The notes under the pieces were generated by a model. It saw only the letters and a program-made list of their open reading frames with translations. It ran no database searches and had not been told where the DNA came from. Positions 17,805 through 26,234 of a stretch of 64,000 bases of DNA are shown one piece after another (positions within the stretch are counted from its first letter, which is position 1; each line of letters starts with the position of its first letter). The stretch is from the NCBI GenBank assembly GCA_963782445.1, contig CAWAJM010000001.1:1364001-1428000 (forward strand), given 5' to 3'. The translations under genes were made by a program, and so were the position numbers. Origin of the DNA: ZC4RG20 sp963782445. GTDB taxonomy: Bacteria > Pseudomonadota > Gammaproteobacteria > Steroidobacterales > Rariloculaceae.

Positions 17805-18390
17805 GCGACATTGGATCAGGCACCGTGCCTGTCAGCTACAATAGGCGATTAGGCCGCCGATGCTTGCTTGACACGGGCTCGGAGAATGAAGACAGCAGAT
17901 ATATGTCGCTAGGCAGATCAGCGCGCCGCCGGGCGATGAAGAAGCGACAATGTCTTTTTCGGCCCAGCGTGGCTGGTGACTAGGCACGCGCGCCATGGAC
18001 TGACTGTCGTTAAAGTGTATGCCGATCGTCACTCGGCGCGTTACCTAGGAGGCGTGCACAGCAGATCAATCGCCTGGCGAGGATTCTGCGAAGTAGCCGA
18101 GGCCTGGTAGCTGTCCGCTTATCCCCCCGAAACGGGCCTGAGCTCTCCGAACTCGATGAGCATTCCAGGCGACGAAAGGAGGTTATTTTTCGGAAGGGGC
18201 GTTTTCGAAAAGCGCGCGTGTGCGGTGGACAACCCACCTGTGGTCAAGGCCACCGTGCTGGCGCCGATGGGGTGCGTGCCCGCTCACGCTCGCATTGGCC
18301 GGAGCCGCCAATCGGCGGAAGCGTGTCAATCCCATTTCGCCCGGAGGGCCGATCGACGCGGACGTGACGCTTCTAAGTGCCTGAAAAAAT
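17805..18390. other. Lower-GC intergenic stretch next to a tRNA gene
   Basis: About 590 bases without a supportable gene. Short frames exist on both strands but none has a ribosome site plus protein-like composition. TTTTTT on the minus strand at 18384-18389, directly after the tRNA CCA end, may serve in transcription termination of the tRNA. I looked for a duplicated tRNA 3' end (an attachment-site sign) here and saw none. Confidence 0.4.
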
Positions 18391-18466
18391 TGGCGCTCCC
18401 TACGAGAATCGAACTCGTGTTTCCGCCTTGAGAGGGCGGCGTCCTAGACCGCTAGACGAAGGGAGC
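18391..18466 (-). tRNA. tRNA-Glu (anticodon CUC)
   Basis: 76 bases, cloverleaf complete. Acceptor arms GCTCCCT and AGGGAGC pair fully; the anticodon stem CCGCC/GGCGG encloses loop CTCTCAA, giving anticodon CUC (reads GAG). The T-arm contains GTTCGATTC. CCA is encoded (TGG at 18391-18393 on the plus strand). The core matches bacterial tRNA-Glu, with the CTTCGTCTAGCGGTCTAGG D-arm region. Confidence 0.95.
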
Positions 18467-18494
18467 GTGGGTGCTTCGGCTCGGCGAGGGCTGC

Positions 18495-18524
18495 TATGAT
18501 AACCAGGTTTTGTGTACGGATAAA
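18495..18524. promoter_or_regulatory. Overlapping divergent promoter elements, tRNA-Glu / pcnB
   Basis: On the minus strand TTTATC (18519-18524), a 17-base gap and TATCAT (18496-18501) form a plausible promoter for tRNA-Glu, about 29 bases upstream of its 5' end. On the plus strand TATGAT (18495-18500) nearly coincides with it and could serve pcnB, though no good -35 is visible. Confidence 0.45.
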
Positions 18525-18536
18525 TATGGAAGCTGT

Positions 18537-19883
18537 TTGAACCCGAGCGAAACCCAGCCGCGGCCCCGGCCCACCGTCATTCCGCGTTCCGAGCACAACC
18601 TCAGTCGGGCCAACATATCGAGCAGCGCACTGAAGGTGCTGTACCGCCTCAAGAACGCGGGCTTTGCCGCATTTCTCGTCGGCGGCGGCGTCCGCGATCT
18701 GCTCCTGGAGCGCCACCCAAAGGACTTCGACGTTGTCACCGACGCGCTGCCCGAGGACATCAGCGAGCTGTTCCGCAACTGCCGGCTCATCGGCCGGCGC
18801 TTTCGGCTCGCGCACGTGCGCTTCGGCCGCGACATCATCGAGGTCGCCACGTTCCGCGCGGCCGCTGGCGAGGAGCACGAGGACCGGCTGCACTCGGATT
18901 CGGGGCGCATCCTGCGCGACAACGTCTACGGCACGATCGACGAGGACGTGTGGCGGCGGGACTTCACGGTCAACGCGCTCTACTACAACATCGCCGACTT
19001 CACGGTCTGGGACTACACGACGGGCCTCGAGGACGTGCAGCATCGCACGCTGCGCCTCATCGGCGACCCCGTCACGCGCTATCGGGAGGATCCGGTGCGC
19101 ATGCTCCGGGCCGTTCGGCTCGCGGCCAAGCTCGATTTCACGATCTCGCCCGAGGCGGCCGCGCCGCTGTCGGAGCTGGCCGAGCTGTTGCTCGAGGTGC
19201 CGCCCGCGCGGCTTTTCGACGAGGTCCTGAAGCTCTTCCATGCGGGCCACGCCGTGACGAGCTTCGAGATGCTGCGCCGGCACGGCCTGTTCGACTACCT
19301 GTTCCCGCTGACCGCTGCCGCGCTCGAAGGCGAGTACGAGCACGAAGCGCTCGAGTTCATCCGCGAGGGCCTGCGGAATACGGATGCGCGCGTCCACGAG
19401 GACAAGCCCGTCACTCCCATGTTCCTCTATGCCGTATTTCTGTGGCCGGCCATCAAGCGCCTGGCCGCGGAGATCGAGGCCGAGGCCGACGGCGGCCCGG
19501 GGGCGGCGCTCATCGAGGCGGCACACCGCGTCGTCGGCGAGCAGCAAGAGCATACGACGTTCCCGAAGCGCTTCAGCATTCCCATGAAAGAGGTGCTCGC
19601 GATGCAGCCGCGCTTCGAGAACCGGGAGGGGCCCCGGGCGGCGCGCCTGCTCGAGCACAAGCGCTTTCGCGCGGCCTACGACTTCATGCTCCTGCGCAGC
19701 CGCCGCGGCGAGGTCACGGCCGAGGTCGCGGACTGGTGGACGAACGTACAGGAGCTCCCGGAGGGCGAGCAGCGCCAGGCCTTCGGCGGCAAGCGGCGGC
19801 GGCGCTCGGGGCGCCGGCGGCGCGGGGGGCGAGGCGGCGGCAAGGGCGCCTCCGAGGACGCGCGCGATTCCGCTCCTTCCTGA
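18537..19883 (+). CDS. pcnB: Poly(A) polymerase I
   Basis: 448 residues from TTG 18537 (GGAAG just upstream; the frame is open further left but runs into the tRNA promoter). The nucleotidyltransferase core shows FLVGGGVRDLLL and KDFDVVTDA, with catalytic Asp residues in the DFDVV motif, then RRDFTVNALYYN and RYREDPVRMLRAVR. The C-terminus is an Arg/Gly-rich tail (KRRRRSGRRRRGGRGGGKG) typical of PcnB and thought to bind RNA. It adds poly(A) tails that mark RNAs for decay. Its usual neighbour folK is replaced here by a deoxynucleoside kinase gene. Confidence 0.9.
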   Translation: MNPSETQPRPRPTVIPRSEHNLSRANISSSALKVLYRLKNAGFAAFLVGGGVRDLLLERHPKDFDVVTDALPEDISELFRNCRLIGRRFRLAHVRFGRDIIEVATFRAAAGEEHEDRLHSDSGRILRDNVYGTIDEDVWRRDFTVNALYYNIADFTVWDYTTGLEDVQHRTLRLIGDPVTRYREDPVRMLRAVRLAAKLDFTISPEAAAPLSELAELLLEVPPARLFDEVLKLFHAGHAVTSFEMLRRHGLFDYLFPLTAAALEGEYEHEALEFIREGLRNTDARVHEDKPVTPMFLYAVFLWPAIKRLAAEIEAEADGGPGAALIEAAHRVVGEQQEHTTFPKRFSIPMKEVLAMQPRFENREGPRAARLLEHKRFRAAYDFMLLRSRRGEVTAEVADWWTNVQELPEGEQRQAFGGKRRRRSGRRRRGGRGGGKGASEDARDSAPS

Positions 19884-19953
19884 CTTGGATCGAGCCGAAA
19901 AATCCTTAAAGTCTCGGTAGCCGGCCCGCGCGCCGCTGGGAAGCCGTTTCCTG

Positions 19954-20628
19954 ATGAATGAGGGGCAAGAGGTCATCGCCGTCGACGGACCGCGTTTCAT
20001 CGTGGTCGAGGGGCCGATCGGCGTGGGGAAGACGAGTCTGGCTAAACGGCTCGCCGAAAGCTTCGCGAGCGAGCTGATCCTCGAGAAGGCCGAGGAGAAT
20101 CCGTTCCTCGAGCGCTTCTATCGCAACCCGCGCCATGCCGCGTTGCCGGCGCAGCTGTTCTTTCTGTTTCAGCGCGCGCGGCAGATCGAGCAGATCAGGC
20201 AATCGGATCTGTTCTCGCCAGTACGTATCGCGGATTTCCTCTTCGACAAGGACCGGCTTTTCGCCGAGCTCAATCTCGATCAGAACGAGCTCAGGCTCTA
20301 CGAGCAGGTGGCGACGACGCTCGAGCTCGACGCGCCGCGCCCGGACCTCGTGATCTACCTGCAGGCGCCCGCGGACGTCCTCATGCGCCGTGTCGCGGGA
20401 CGCGGCATCGGCTACGAGCAACTCATCGACCAGGCCTATCTCGAACGGCTGAACCAGGCCTATGCCAGGTTCTTCTACGACTTCGACTCGGCGCCGCTGC
20501 TCATCGTCAATGCGGCATCGATCGATCCGATCCACCGGGACTCCGACTACCGGGAGCTGCTCCGCACGATCCTGCGGATCAAGCGCGGGCGCCACTTCTA
20601 CAACGCTTCGGCCGCGGCCTTCGGCTGA
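19954..20628 (+). CDS. Deoxynucleoside kinase
   Basis: 224 residues: P-loop EGPIGVGKTSLAKRLAE (about 19-35), EKAEENPFLERFYRNP, the lid-type RRVAGRGIGYEQLID and a C-terminal RILRIKRGRHFYN. This is the dNK/dGK-dAK family that phosphorylates salvaged deoxynucleosides to monophosphates in the cytoplasm. Base specificity cannot be read. It lies 70 bases after pcnB and 36 before panC, the position where many gammaproteobacteria have folK and panB. Confidence 0.85.
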   Translation: MNEGQEVIAVDGPRFIVVEGPIGVGKTSLAKRLAESFASELILEKAEENPFLERFYRNPRHAALPAQLFFLFQRARQIEQIRQSDLFSPVRIADFLFDKDRLFAELNLDQNELRLYEQVATTLELDAPRPDLVIYLQAPADVLMRRVAGRGIGYEQLIDQAYLERLNQAYARFFYDFDSAPLLIVNAASIDPIHRDSDYRELLRTILRIKRGRHFYNASAAAFG

Positions 20629-20634
20629 TACAAT
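20629..20634 (+). promoter_or_regulatory. Likely -10 element upstream of panC
   Basis: GATACAAT (TACAAT at 20629-20634) overlaps the end of the kinase gene by no coding base beyond its stop and would start RNA near 20641, about 24 bases before panC. The same GATACAAT octamer precedes mutL at 28202-28209. Confidence 0.4.
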
Positions 20635-20664
20635 GCCGCACCGCTCGGGAGCGCTCGGGAGCAG

Positions 20665-21531
20665 GTGTCCGCCTTGTCGTCATTCCAAACGGTCACTACG
20701 GCCGTCGCTGCGCGCGAGCGCCTGGCCGCCTGGCGACGGGCGGGACAAACCGTGGCGCTCGTGCCGACCATGGGGAACCTGCACGGCGGGCACCTGAGTC
20801 TCGCGCGGCTCGCGCGCCGCATTGCCGACCGCGTCGTCATGAGCATCTTCGTGAACCGGACTCAGTTCGGCGACGGCGAGGACTTCGAGACCTATCCGCG
20901 CACGCTCGACGAGGACCGCGCGCAGCTCGAAGGCGTAGGCGCCGTCGATCTGCTGTTCGTGCCCGAGGAGCGCGAAATTTATCCCTTCGGCACGGCGGAG
21001 GCCGTGAGGCTCATGCTTCCGGCGCTCGCCCGCGAGCTCTGCGGTGAGAGTCGACCCGGGCATTTCGACGGCGTCGCATCGGTCGTCTGCCGGCTGCTGA
21101 ACATCGTCGCGCCCGATGCGCTCGTGCTCGGCCGTAAGGACTATCAGCAGCGCGTGCTCCTCGAGCGCACGATCCGCGATCTGCACCTGCCCGTGCGCGT
21201 CGTGGCCGGGCGCACCATCCGCGAGCCGGACGGCCTCGCGATGAGCTCGCGCAATCGTTACCTGACCGAGGCGCAGCGCAGCCTCGCACCGCGGCTTCAC
21301 GCGTTGCTCGCGGAGGCTGCGGCGGCGCTGCGCGCCGGGACGCACGATGCGGCGACGGTCGCGCGGGAAACGACCGCGCGGCTCGCGGAGGCCGGCTTTC
21401 GCCCGGACTACGTCGACGTGCGGCGGGCGGAGGATCTCGCGCGGCCCGCCGCGGGCGAGGAGGCGCCGCTCGTCGTGCTCGGGGCCGCCTGGCTCGGGCG
21501 GGCACGGCTCATCGACAACGTCGAGGTCTGA
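20665..21531 (+). CDS. panC: Pantothenate synthetase
   Basis: 288 residues; ligates pantoate and beta-alanine using ATP to make pantothenate (coenzyme A pathway). Family signatures: VPTMGNLHGGHLSL (ATP-binding HxGH), DALVLGRKDYQQRV and DGLAMSSRNRYL. One motif differs from the usual form: FVNRTQFG where most PanC have FVNPxQF. GTG 20665 has GGGAG three bases upstream; TTG 20674 is an alternative better spaced start. panB and panD are not in the window. Confidence 0.93.
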   Translation: MSALSSFQTVTTAVAARERLAAWRRAGQTVALVPTMGNLHGGHLSLARLARRIADRVVMSIFVNRTQFGDGEDFETYPRTLDEDRAQLEGVGAVDLLFVPEEREIYPFGTAEAVRLMLPALARELCGESRPGHFDGVASVVCRLLNIVAPDALVLGRKDYQQRVLLERTIRDLHLPVRVVAGRTIREPDGLAMSSRNRYLTEAQRSLAPRLHALLAEAAAALRAGTHDAATVARETTARLAEAGFRPDYVDVRRAEDLARPAAGEEAPLVVLGAAWLGRARLIDNVEV

Positions 21532-21572
21532 GGGGCCGCCGGTGCGCGGCGGGCAGCTCGGCCGTCGGCGGC

Positions 21573-22553
21573 TCAGCGCTCGACGCGCACGCGGTCGCGG
21601 CCGGCCGCTTTCGCTGCGTACATGGCGAAGTCGGCGCGGTGGATGAGCTCTGCGAGCGTGTCGCCCTCGCGGGCTTCGGTTACGCCGATCGAGATCGTTA
21701 CGGGCGTCGGCAGACTCGCGGGCGAGCGCGCCTTGAGCTGCTCGCGCAGGCGCTCCGCGGTCTCGGCCGCCTGTGGCTCGCTGCTGCCGGGCAGCAGCAC
21801 GGAAAACTCGTCGCCGCCGAAGCGCGCGATGAGGTCGGTCGGGCGCAGGTACTCGCGCAGTGTCGCGGCGACGGCCGCGAGCACGCGGTCCCCCGCAATG
21901 TGGCCGCAGCGGTCGTTGAAGTGCTTGAAGCCGTCTATGTCGACCATCATGATGCACAGTGGCTGCCCCGAGCGGTGCGCACGCGCGAGCTCGCGGTCGA
22001 ACATCTCGTGCATCCAGCGGCGATTGCCGAGGCCCGTCAGCGCGTCGGTCATCGCGTTGAGCTCCGCGCGGCGCAAAACGCCCAAGCTGTTTGCGATGTA
22101 CTCGTTGTCGGAGCGCACACGCTCGGAGAGCACCACCAGCAGATTCTTGGCGAACGCGTGCGAGCGGTCGACGAGCTGCCACAGGATGCTGTGGCTGATG
22201 ACCATGAGGTGCGAGGGCTCGGTCGCGACGACGTAGGCGGAGGGGTCCTTGTCCTCGATGAGCGACATTTCCCCGGCGCAGGCGCCGGGCGGCAGATCCG
22301 CGATCTTCGGGGCGTCCAAGGCGCCGAGGTGTACGGCCAGCTGGCCGCTGAGCACGACGTAGACGCAGCGATTCGTGCGCTCCGGGGAGAGCAGGACCTG
22401 GGACCGCCCGATGTCCACGCGCCCGCACTGCGGGAGCAGGTCCGCGACGGCGTCGGCATCGACGCCCCGGAACAGGGCGATGCTGTTCAGCAGCGAACGT
22501 TTGAAATCGGAGTCGATCCCGTTCGTCAGCGACTCGATGCTGACCGTACTCAT
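21573..22553 (-). CDS. Diguanylate cyclase with an N-terminal cyclic-nucleotide-binding-like domain
   Basis: 326 residues. Residues about 25-140 resemble a CRP-type cNMP sensor (VYVVLSGQLAVHLG, PPGACAGEMSLIE). Residues about 165-325 form a GGDEF domain with the intact catalytic GGDEF (246-250) and the inhibitory I-site RPTD (237-240), exactly five residues upstream, so it should make cyclic-di-GMP with product inhibition. No DNA-binding or membrane segment. The sensor may bind a cyclic nucleotide or another ligand. It converges with panC. Confidence 0.9.
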   Translation of the reverse strand: MSTVSIESLTNGIDSDFKRSLLNSIALFRGVDADAVADLLPQCGRVDIGRSQVLLSPERTNRCVYVVLSGQLAVHLGALDAPKIADLPPGACAGEMSLIEDKDPSAYVVATEPSHLMVISHSILWQLVDRSHAFAKNLLVVLSERVRSDNEYIANSLGVLRRAELNAMTDALTGLGNRRWMHEMFDRELARAHRSGQPLCIMMVDIDGFKHFNDRCGHIAGDRVLAAVAATLREYLRPTDLIARFGGDEFSVLLPGSSEPQAAETAERLREQLKARSPASLPTPVTISIGVTEAREGDTLAELIHRADFAMYAAKAAGRDRVRVER

Positions 22554-22646
22554 AGGCTTTCCGCAGCCTGTCGAACGGCCGAATGCTACGCGAAACCGCC
22601 TACATTTCAGTGACGCAGTTGGCAGTCGGAGGCGCCCGGCCGGCCG

Positions 22647-23516
22647 CTACCCCGAAGCCAGCGATTTCCGGTACGTTTCCAGGGCCGCGACGGCCTTGTC
22701 GGAGAGCTTCGGGAAGTCGACGTCGATCCGCTCGAACGCGTCATTGACGAGCTTGGCGACCTGCCAGCGCATGTACGGCTTGTCGTCGGCCGGGATCGCG
22801 TACCAGGGCGCCCATGGCGCTGAGGTCGCGTTCAGGCACTCCTCGTAGGCATGCATGTAGTCGTCCCAATGCCGCCGCTCGGCGAGGTCGTTGGCGCTGA
22901 ACTTCCAGCGCTTGTTGGGTCGGTCGATTCGCGCGAGGAACCGCCGCCGCTGCTCCTCCTTCGAGACGTTGAGCCAGAATTTCAGAATGACGGTACCGTT
23001 CTCGGCGAGCTGGCGCTCGTGCGCGGCGATCGCATCGAAGCGGTTGTGCCAGATGGAGGGCGATTCCGGATTCGGAAGATGCTGCGCCTCGAGCAGCTCG
23101 GGATGCACGCGCACGACGAGCACCTCCTCGTAGTAGCTCCGGTTGAAGATGCCGATATGGCCCGTCTCGGGCAGCTTGGCCGTCGTGCGCCACAGAAAGT
23201 CGTGGGCGAGCTCCGTCTCCGAAGGACGCTTGAACGAGCTCACGCGCAGGCCCGTCGGATTCGTGCCCGTGAAGATGTGGCGAATCGTGCTGTCCTTGCC
23301 GGCCGCATCGAGCGCCTGAAACACGAGCAGCATCGACCATCGCTGGTCGGCGTAGAGCTTGTGCTGCCAGCGGCCGATGCGATCCTTCTCTTTCTCGAGC
23401 TCGGCCTTCCAGTCGGCGGATTTCAATTCATCCTTGCTCGGCGAAGTGGCGGCGCCGGCGATCGTGAAGCCGCCGTCGGTCGGAATGCGTAGGGGGTGGG
23501 GGGCGGCTTCGAACAT
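22647..23516 (-). CDS. ppk2: Polyphosphate kinase 2 family phosphotransferase
   Basis: 289 residues. The PPK2 P-loop variant reads FQALDAAGKDST (about 66-77); SFKRPSETELAHDFLWR, IFNRSYYEEVLVVRVHPE and RRRFLARIDRPNKRWKFS (lid) are all characteristic. PPK2 enzymes use polyphosphate to phosphorylate nucleoside mono- or diphosphates; the subclass sets which and cannot be fixed here. It starts 12 bases after the end of queG on the same strand, so the two probably share a transcript. Confidence 0.92.
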   Translation of the reverse strand: MFEAAPHPLRIPTDGGFTIAGAATSPSKDELKSADWKAELEKEKDRIGRWQHKLYADQRWSMLLVFQALDAAGKDSTIRHIFTGTNPTGLRVSSFKRPSETELAHDFLWRTTAKLPETGHIGIFNRSYYEEVLVVRVHPELLEAQHLPNPESPSIWHNRFDAIAAHERQLAENGTVILKFWLNVSKEEQRRRFLARIDRPNKRWKFSANDLAERRHWDDYMHAYEECLNATSAPWAPWYAIPADDKPYMRWQVAKLVNDAFERIDVDFPKLSDKAVAALETYRKSLASG

Positions 23517-23528
23517 GGCGGGCTCCGG

Positions 23529-24647
23529 TTATGGGCAGTCGGGAGAGTCTTCCGCGGCGCGGCCATGCCGGGCCAGCGCCCAGGCGACGTGCTCGCGCAC
23601 GAGCGCCGAGGGATAGCTGCGGCGCGCGCCGAGTGCCGCGAGCACGGCGGGCTCCGTCGGGGCGTTGCCGAGCGCGACGGCCAGGTTGCGCAGCCAGCCG
23701 ATGTAGCCGGCGCGGCGAATCGGGCTCCCTTCCGTGCGGCGCGACCATTCGTCCTCGCTCCAGCCGAACAGCTCGGTCAGCGCGGCGGCGTCGAGCCCGT
23801 GGCGCGGCGCGAAGTCTGCGACGGCCGTCGGCTGCGCGAACTTGTTCCAGGGGCAGAACAGCTGACAGTCGTCGCAGCCGAACACGCGGTTGCCGATGAG
23901 CGGACGCAGCGGTGCGGGAATGGGACCGCGCAGCTCGATGGTCAGGTAGGCGATGCAGCGCCGCGCGTCGACCTCGTACGGCGCGACGATGGCGCCCGTC
24001 GGACAGACGTCGAGGCAGGCCGTGCACGTGCCGCAATGGGCCTGCGCCTGCGCATCCACGGGCAGCGGCAGGTCCGTGTAGATCTCGCCCAGCAGGAACC
24101 ACGAGCCCGCGCGCCGATCGATGAGATTGGTGTGCTTACCGATCCAGCCGAGGCCGGCGTTGCGCGCGAGGGCCTTCTCGAGCACGGGCGCGCTGTCGGT
24201 GAACACACGGTAGCCGAAAGGGCCGATGCGCCGCTCGACGGCCCCGGCGAGCCGCTTGAGGCGGGCGCGCAGGACTTTGTGATAGTCGCGCCCGAGCGCG
24301 TACCGGGCGATGTAGGCGCGCCGCGGGTCGTGCAGCACGGCCCCCGCGTCGGCGGCGCCGGGCCCGGGCCAGTAGTCCATGCGGGCCGAGATCACGCGCA
24401 GCGTGCCCGGCACGAGCGCTGCGGGGCGCGAGCGCTTGCGGCCATGCTTCGCCATGTACTCGAGCTCGCCGTGGCGGCCGAGCGCGAGCCAGCGCTCGAG
24501 ATGCACTTCGTCCGCGCGCAGATCCGTGCCCGCGATGCCGACGGCACCGAAGCCGAGCGCCGTGCCCTCGCGCCGGATCTGCGCCGCGAGCTCCGCCAGC
24601 GCGCCGGCCGTGAGCTCGGTTCGTTCCTCTGCAGAGGCGTCGCTCAT
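23529..24647 (-). CDS. queG: Epoxyqueuosine reductase
   Basis: 372 residues. It carries two 4Fe-4S clusters: CGTCTACLDVCPTG (Cys205, 208, 211, 215) and CDDCQLFCPWN (Cys258, 261, 265). DSAPVLEKALARNAGLGWIG (151-170) includes the conserved Asp near the cobalamin site. It performs the last step of queuosine synthesis in tRNA, reducing epoxyqueuosine with cobalamin. Divergent from nnr with only 21 bases between starts, the same arrangement as in E. coli. Confidence 0.95.
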   Translation of the reverse strand: MSDASAEERTELTAGALAELAAQIRREGTALGFGAVGIAGTDLRADEVHLERWLALGRHGELEYMAKHGRKRSRPAALVPGTLRVISARMDYWPGPGAADAGAVLHDPRRAYIARYALGRDYHKVLRARLKRLAGAVERRIGPFGYRVFTDSAPVLEKALARNAGLGWIGKHTNLIDRRAGSWFLLGEIYTDLPLPVDAQAQAHCGTCTACLDVCPTGAIVAPYEVDARRCIAYLTIELRGPIPAPLRPLIGNRVFGCDDCQLFCPWNKFAQPTAVADFAPRHGLDAAALTELFGWSEDEWSRRTEGSPIRRAGYIGWLRNLAVALGNAPTEPAVLAALGARRSYPSALVREHVAWALARHGRAAEDSPDCP

Positions 24648-24653
24648 GGCCCA

Positions 24654-24661
24654 AGTATAAT
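24654..24661. promoter_or_regulatory. Shared divergent -10 region of queG and nnr
   Basis: TATAAT (24656-24661, plus) lies seven bases before the nnr ATG; on the other strand TATACT (24654-24659) lies six bases before the queG ATG. Neither gene has a Shine-Dalgarno in the 21-base gap. Overlapping -10 boxes giving two leaderless mRNAs is the simplest reading; -35 boxes would fall inside the opposite gene and are weak. Confidence 0.5.
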
Positions 24662-24668
24662 CGGCCCA

Positions 24669-26234
24669 ATGGAGGTACTCCGCGACAAGCTGCCCGAAGC
24701 CGTCTACTCGGCCGCCCAGGTCAGGGGCATCGATCGCGCGGCCATCGACGGGCTCGGCATCGCGGGCTACGAGCTCATGGAACGGGCCGGCGAGGCCGCG
24801 CTCGACGCGTTGCAGCGGCGCTGGCCGGCCGCCCGCAAGGTCGGCGTCTACTGCGGCGCGGGTAACAATGCGGGCGACGGCTACGTTGTCGCCCGGCTCG
24901 CCCGCGCGGCCGGGCTCGCGGTGCGCGTCGCGGCGGTGACGATGCCCGAAAAGCTCTCGGGCGAGGCGCTGCGCGCGTTCGAAGACTGCCGGTCCGCGGG
25001 CGTGCCGATCGAGCCTTTCGGCGCAGGCGCAGACGCCGCGTTCGTGCCCGATGTGGTCGTCGATGCGCTGCTCGGCACGGGACTCGCGCGGGCCGTCGAA
25101 GGCCGCTACGCGCAGGCCGTCGAGCACATCAACGCCGCGGGCGTGCCCGTGCTCGCGCTCGACGTGCCGTCGGGCCTCGATGCGGACCGCGGTGTTGCGC
25201 TCGGCTGCGCGGTTCGGGCGTCGGCGACGGTCACGTTCGTGGGCCTCAAGCAAGGCTTGTTTCTCGGCGAGGCGCCGGATCTTGCGGGCGCGCTCGAGTT
25301 CGCGGACCTCGGGCTGCCGGCGGCGCTTACGGCCGGGCTCGTGCCGCCGCTGCGCCGGCTCACGCTGGCCGCGCTGCGGGCCGCGCTGCCGCGGCGGGCG
25401 CGCACGGCTCACAAAGGCACGCACGGTCGCCTGTTGCTCGTCGGCGGTGGGCCCGGCACGGCCGGCGCGATTCGCCTTGCGGCCGAGGCCGCACTGCGTG
25501 TCGGCGCGGGCCTCGTCTATGTCGCCACGGACCGCGACAGCGTCGGCACGGTCCTCGCGGGCCGCGCGGAGCTCATGTGCCGTCCCGTGGCCGCGGCCGA
25601 AGACCTCGACCCCCTGCTCGCCATTGCGGACGGCGTCGTGCTCGGTCCGGGCCTCGGCCGTTCCGACTGGGCGCGGGGGCTTTGGCATCGGGTCATGCAG
25701 TCGGCGCTGCCGCTCGTGCTCGACGCCGACGGCCTGAACCTGCTGGCCGAGCTCGGCCCCGGGCCGCGCGCCCGCCGCGGGGATTGGCTCGTGACGCCGC
25801 ATCCGGGCGAGGCCGGGCGCTTGCTCGGCACCGATGCCGGCGCGGTGCAGCGCGATCGCCTGGCGGCGGTCACTGCGCTCGTGCAGCGCTTCAGTGCCGC
25901 GGCCGTGCTCAAGGGTGCGTGCACGCTCGTTGGTGTGCCGGAGCCGTCCGCCCCGGGACCCGCGAGCGCGGACACCGCGCGGGGGGCGGGCGCTGCCGTG
26001 GGCGTGCACGTCTGCGATCACGGGAATCCCGGCATGGGCACGGCCGGCGTCGGCGACGTGCTCTCGGGCGTGCTCGGCGGGCTGCTCGTGCAGCTGCGCG
26101 ATCTGGCGATGACCGCGCGCACGGGCGTGCTGCTGCACGCACTCGCCGGCGACGCAGCGGCCGCCGACGGCGAGCGCGGACTCGTGGCCGGCGACCTCAT
26201 GCCGGAGCTGCGGCGATGGGCGAATCCTCGTTGA
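24669..26234 (+). CDS. nnr: Bifunctional NAD(P)H-hydrate epimerase / ADP-dependent dehydratase
   Basis: 521 residues with both repair domains. The N-terminal epimerase (about 1-220) shows YCGAGNNAGDGYVVARLA and LALDVPSGLDADRG. The C-terminal dehydratase (about 235-515) has KGTHGRLLLVGGGPGTAGA, VTPHPGEAGRLLG and HGNPGMGTAGVGDVLSG. It restores NAD(P)H damaged by hydration. The start ATG 24669 lacks a ribosome site (see divergent promoter). It overlaps tsaE by 19 bases. Confidence 0.95.
   Translation: MEVLRDKLPEAVYSAAQVRGIDRAAIDGLGIAGYELMERAGEAALDALQRRWPAARKVGVYCGAGNNAGDGYVVARLARAAGLAVRVAAVTMPEKLSGEALRAFEDCRSAGVPIEPFGAGADAAFVPDVVVDALLGTGLARAVEGRYAQAVEHINAAGVPVLALDVPSGLDADRGVALGCAVRASATVTFVGLKQGLFLGEAPDLAGALEFADLGLPAALTAGLVPPLRRLTLAALRAALPRRARTAHKGTHGRLLLVGGGPGTAGAIRLAAEAALRVGAGLVYVATDRDSVGTVLAGRAELMCRPVAAAEDLDPLLAIADGVVLGPGLGRSDWARGLWHRVMQSALPLVLDADGLNLLAELGPGPRARRGDWLVTPHPGEAGRLLGTDAGAVQRDRLAAVTALVQRFSAAAVLKGACTLVGVPEPSAPGPASADTARGAGAAVGVHVCDHGNPGMGTAGVGDVLSGVLGGLLVQLRDLAMTARTGVLLHALAGDAAAADGERGLVAGDLMPELRRWANPR

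Noticed and set aside
18156..18431. Plus-strand frame running into the tRNA gene
   Set aside because: Its end (LPTRIELVFPP) is the usual artefact of translating the antisense of a tRNA.
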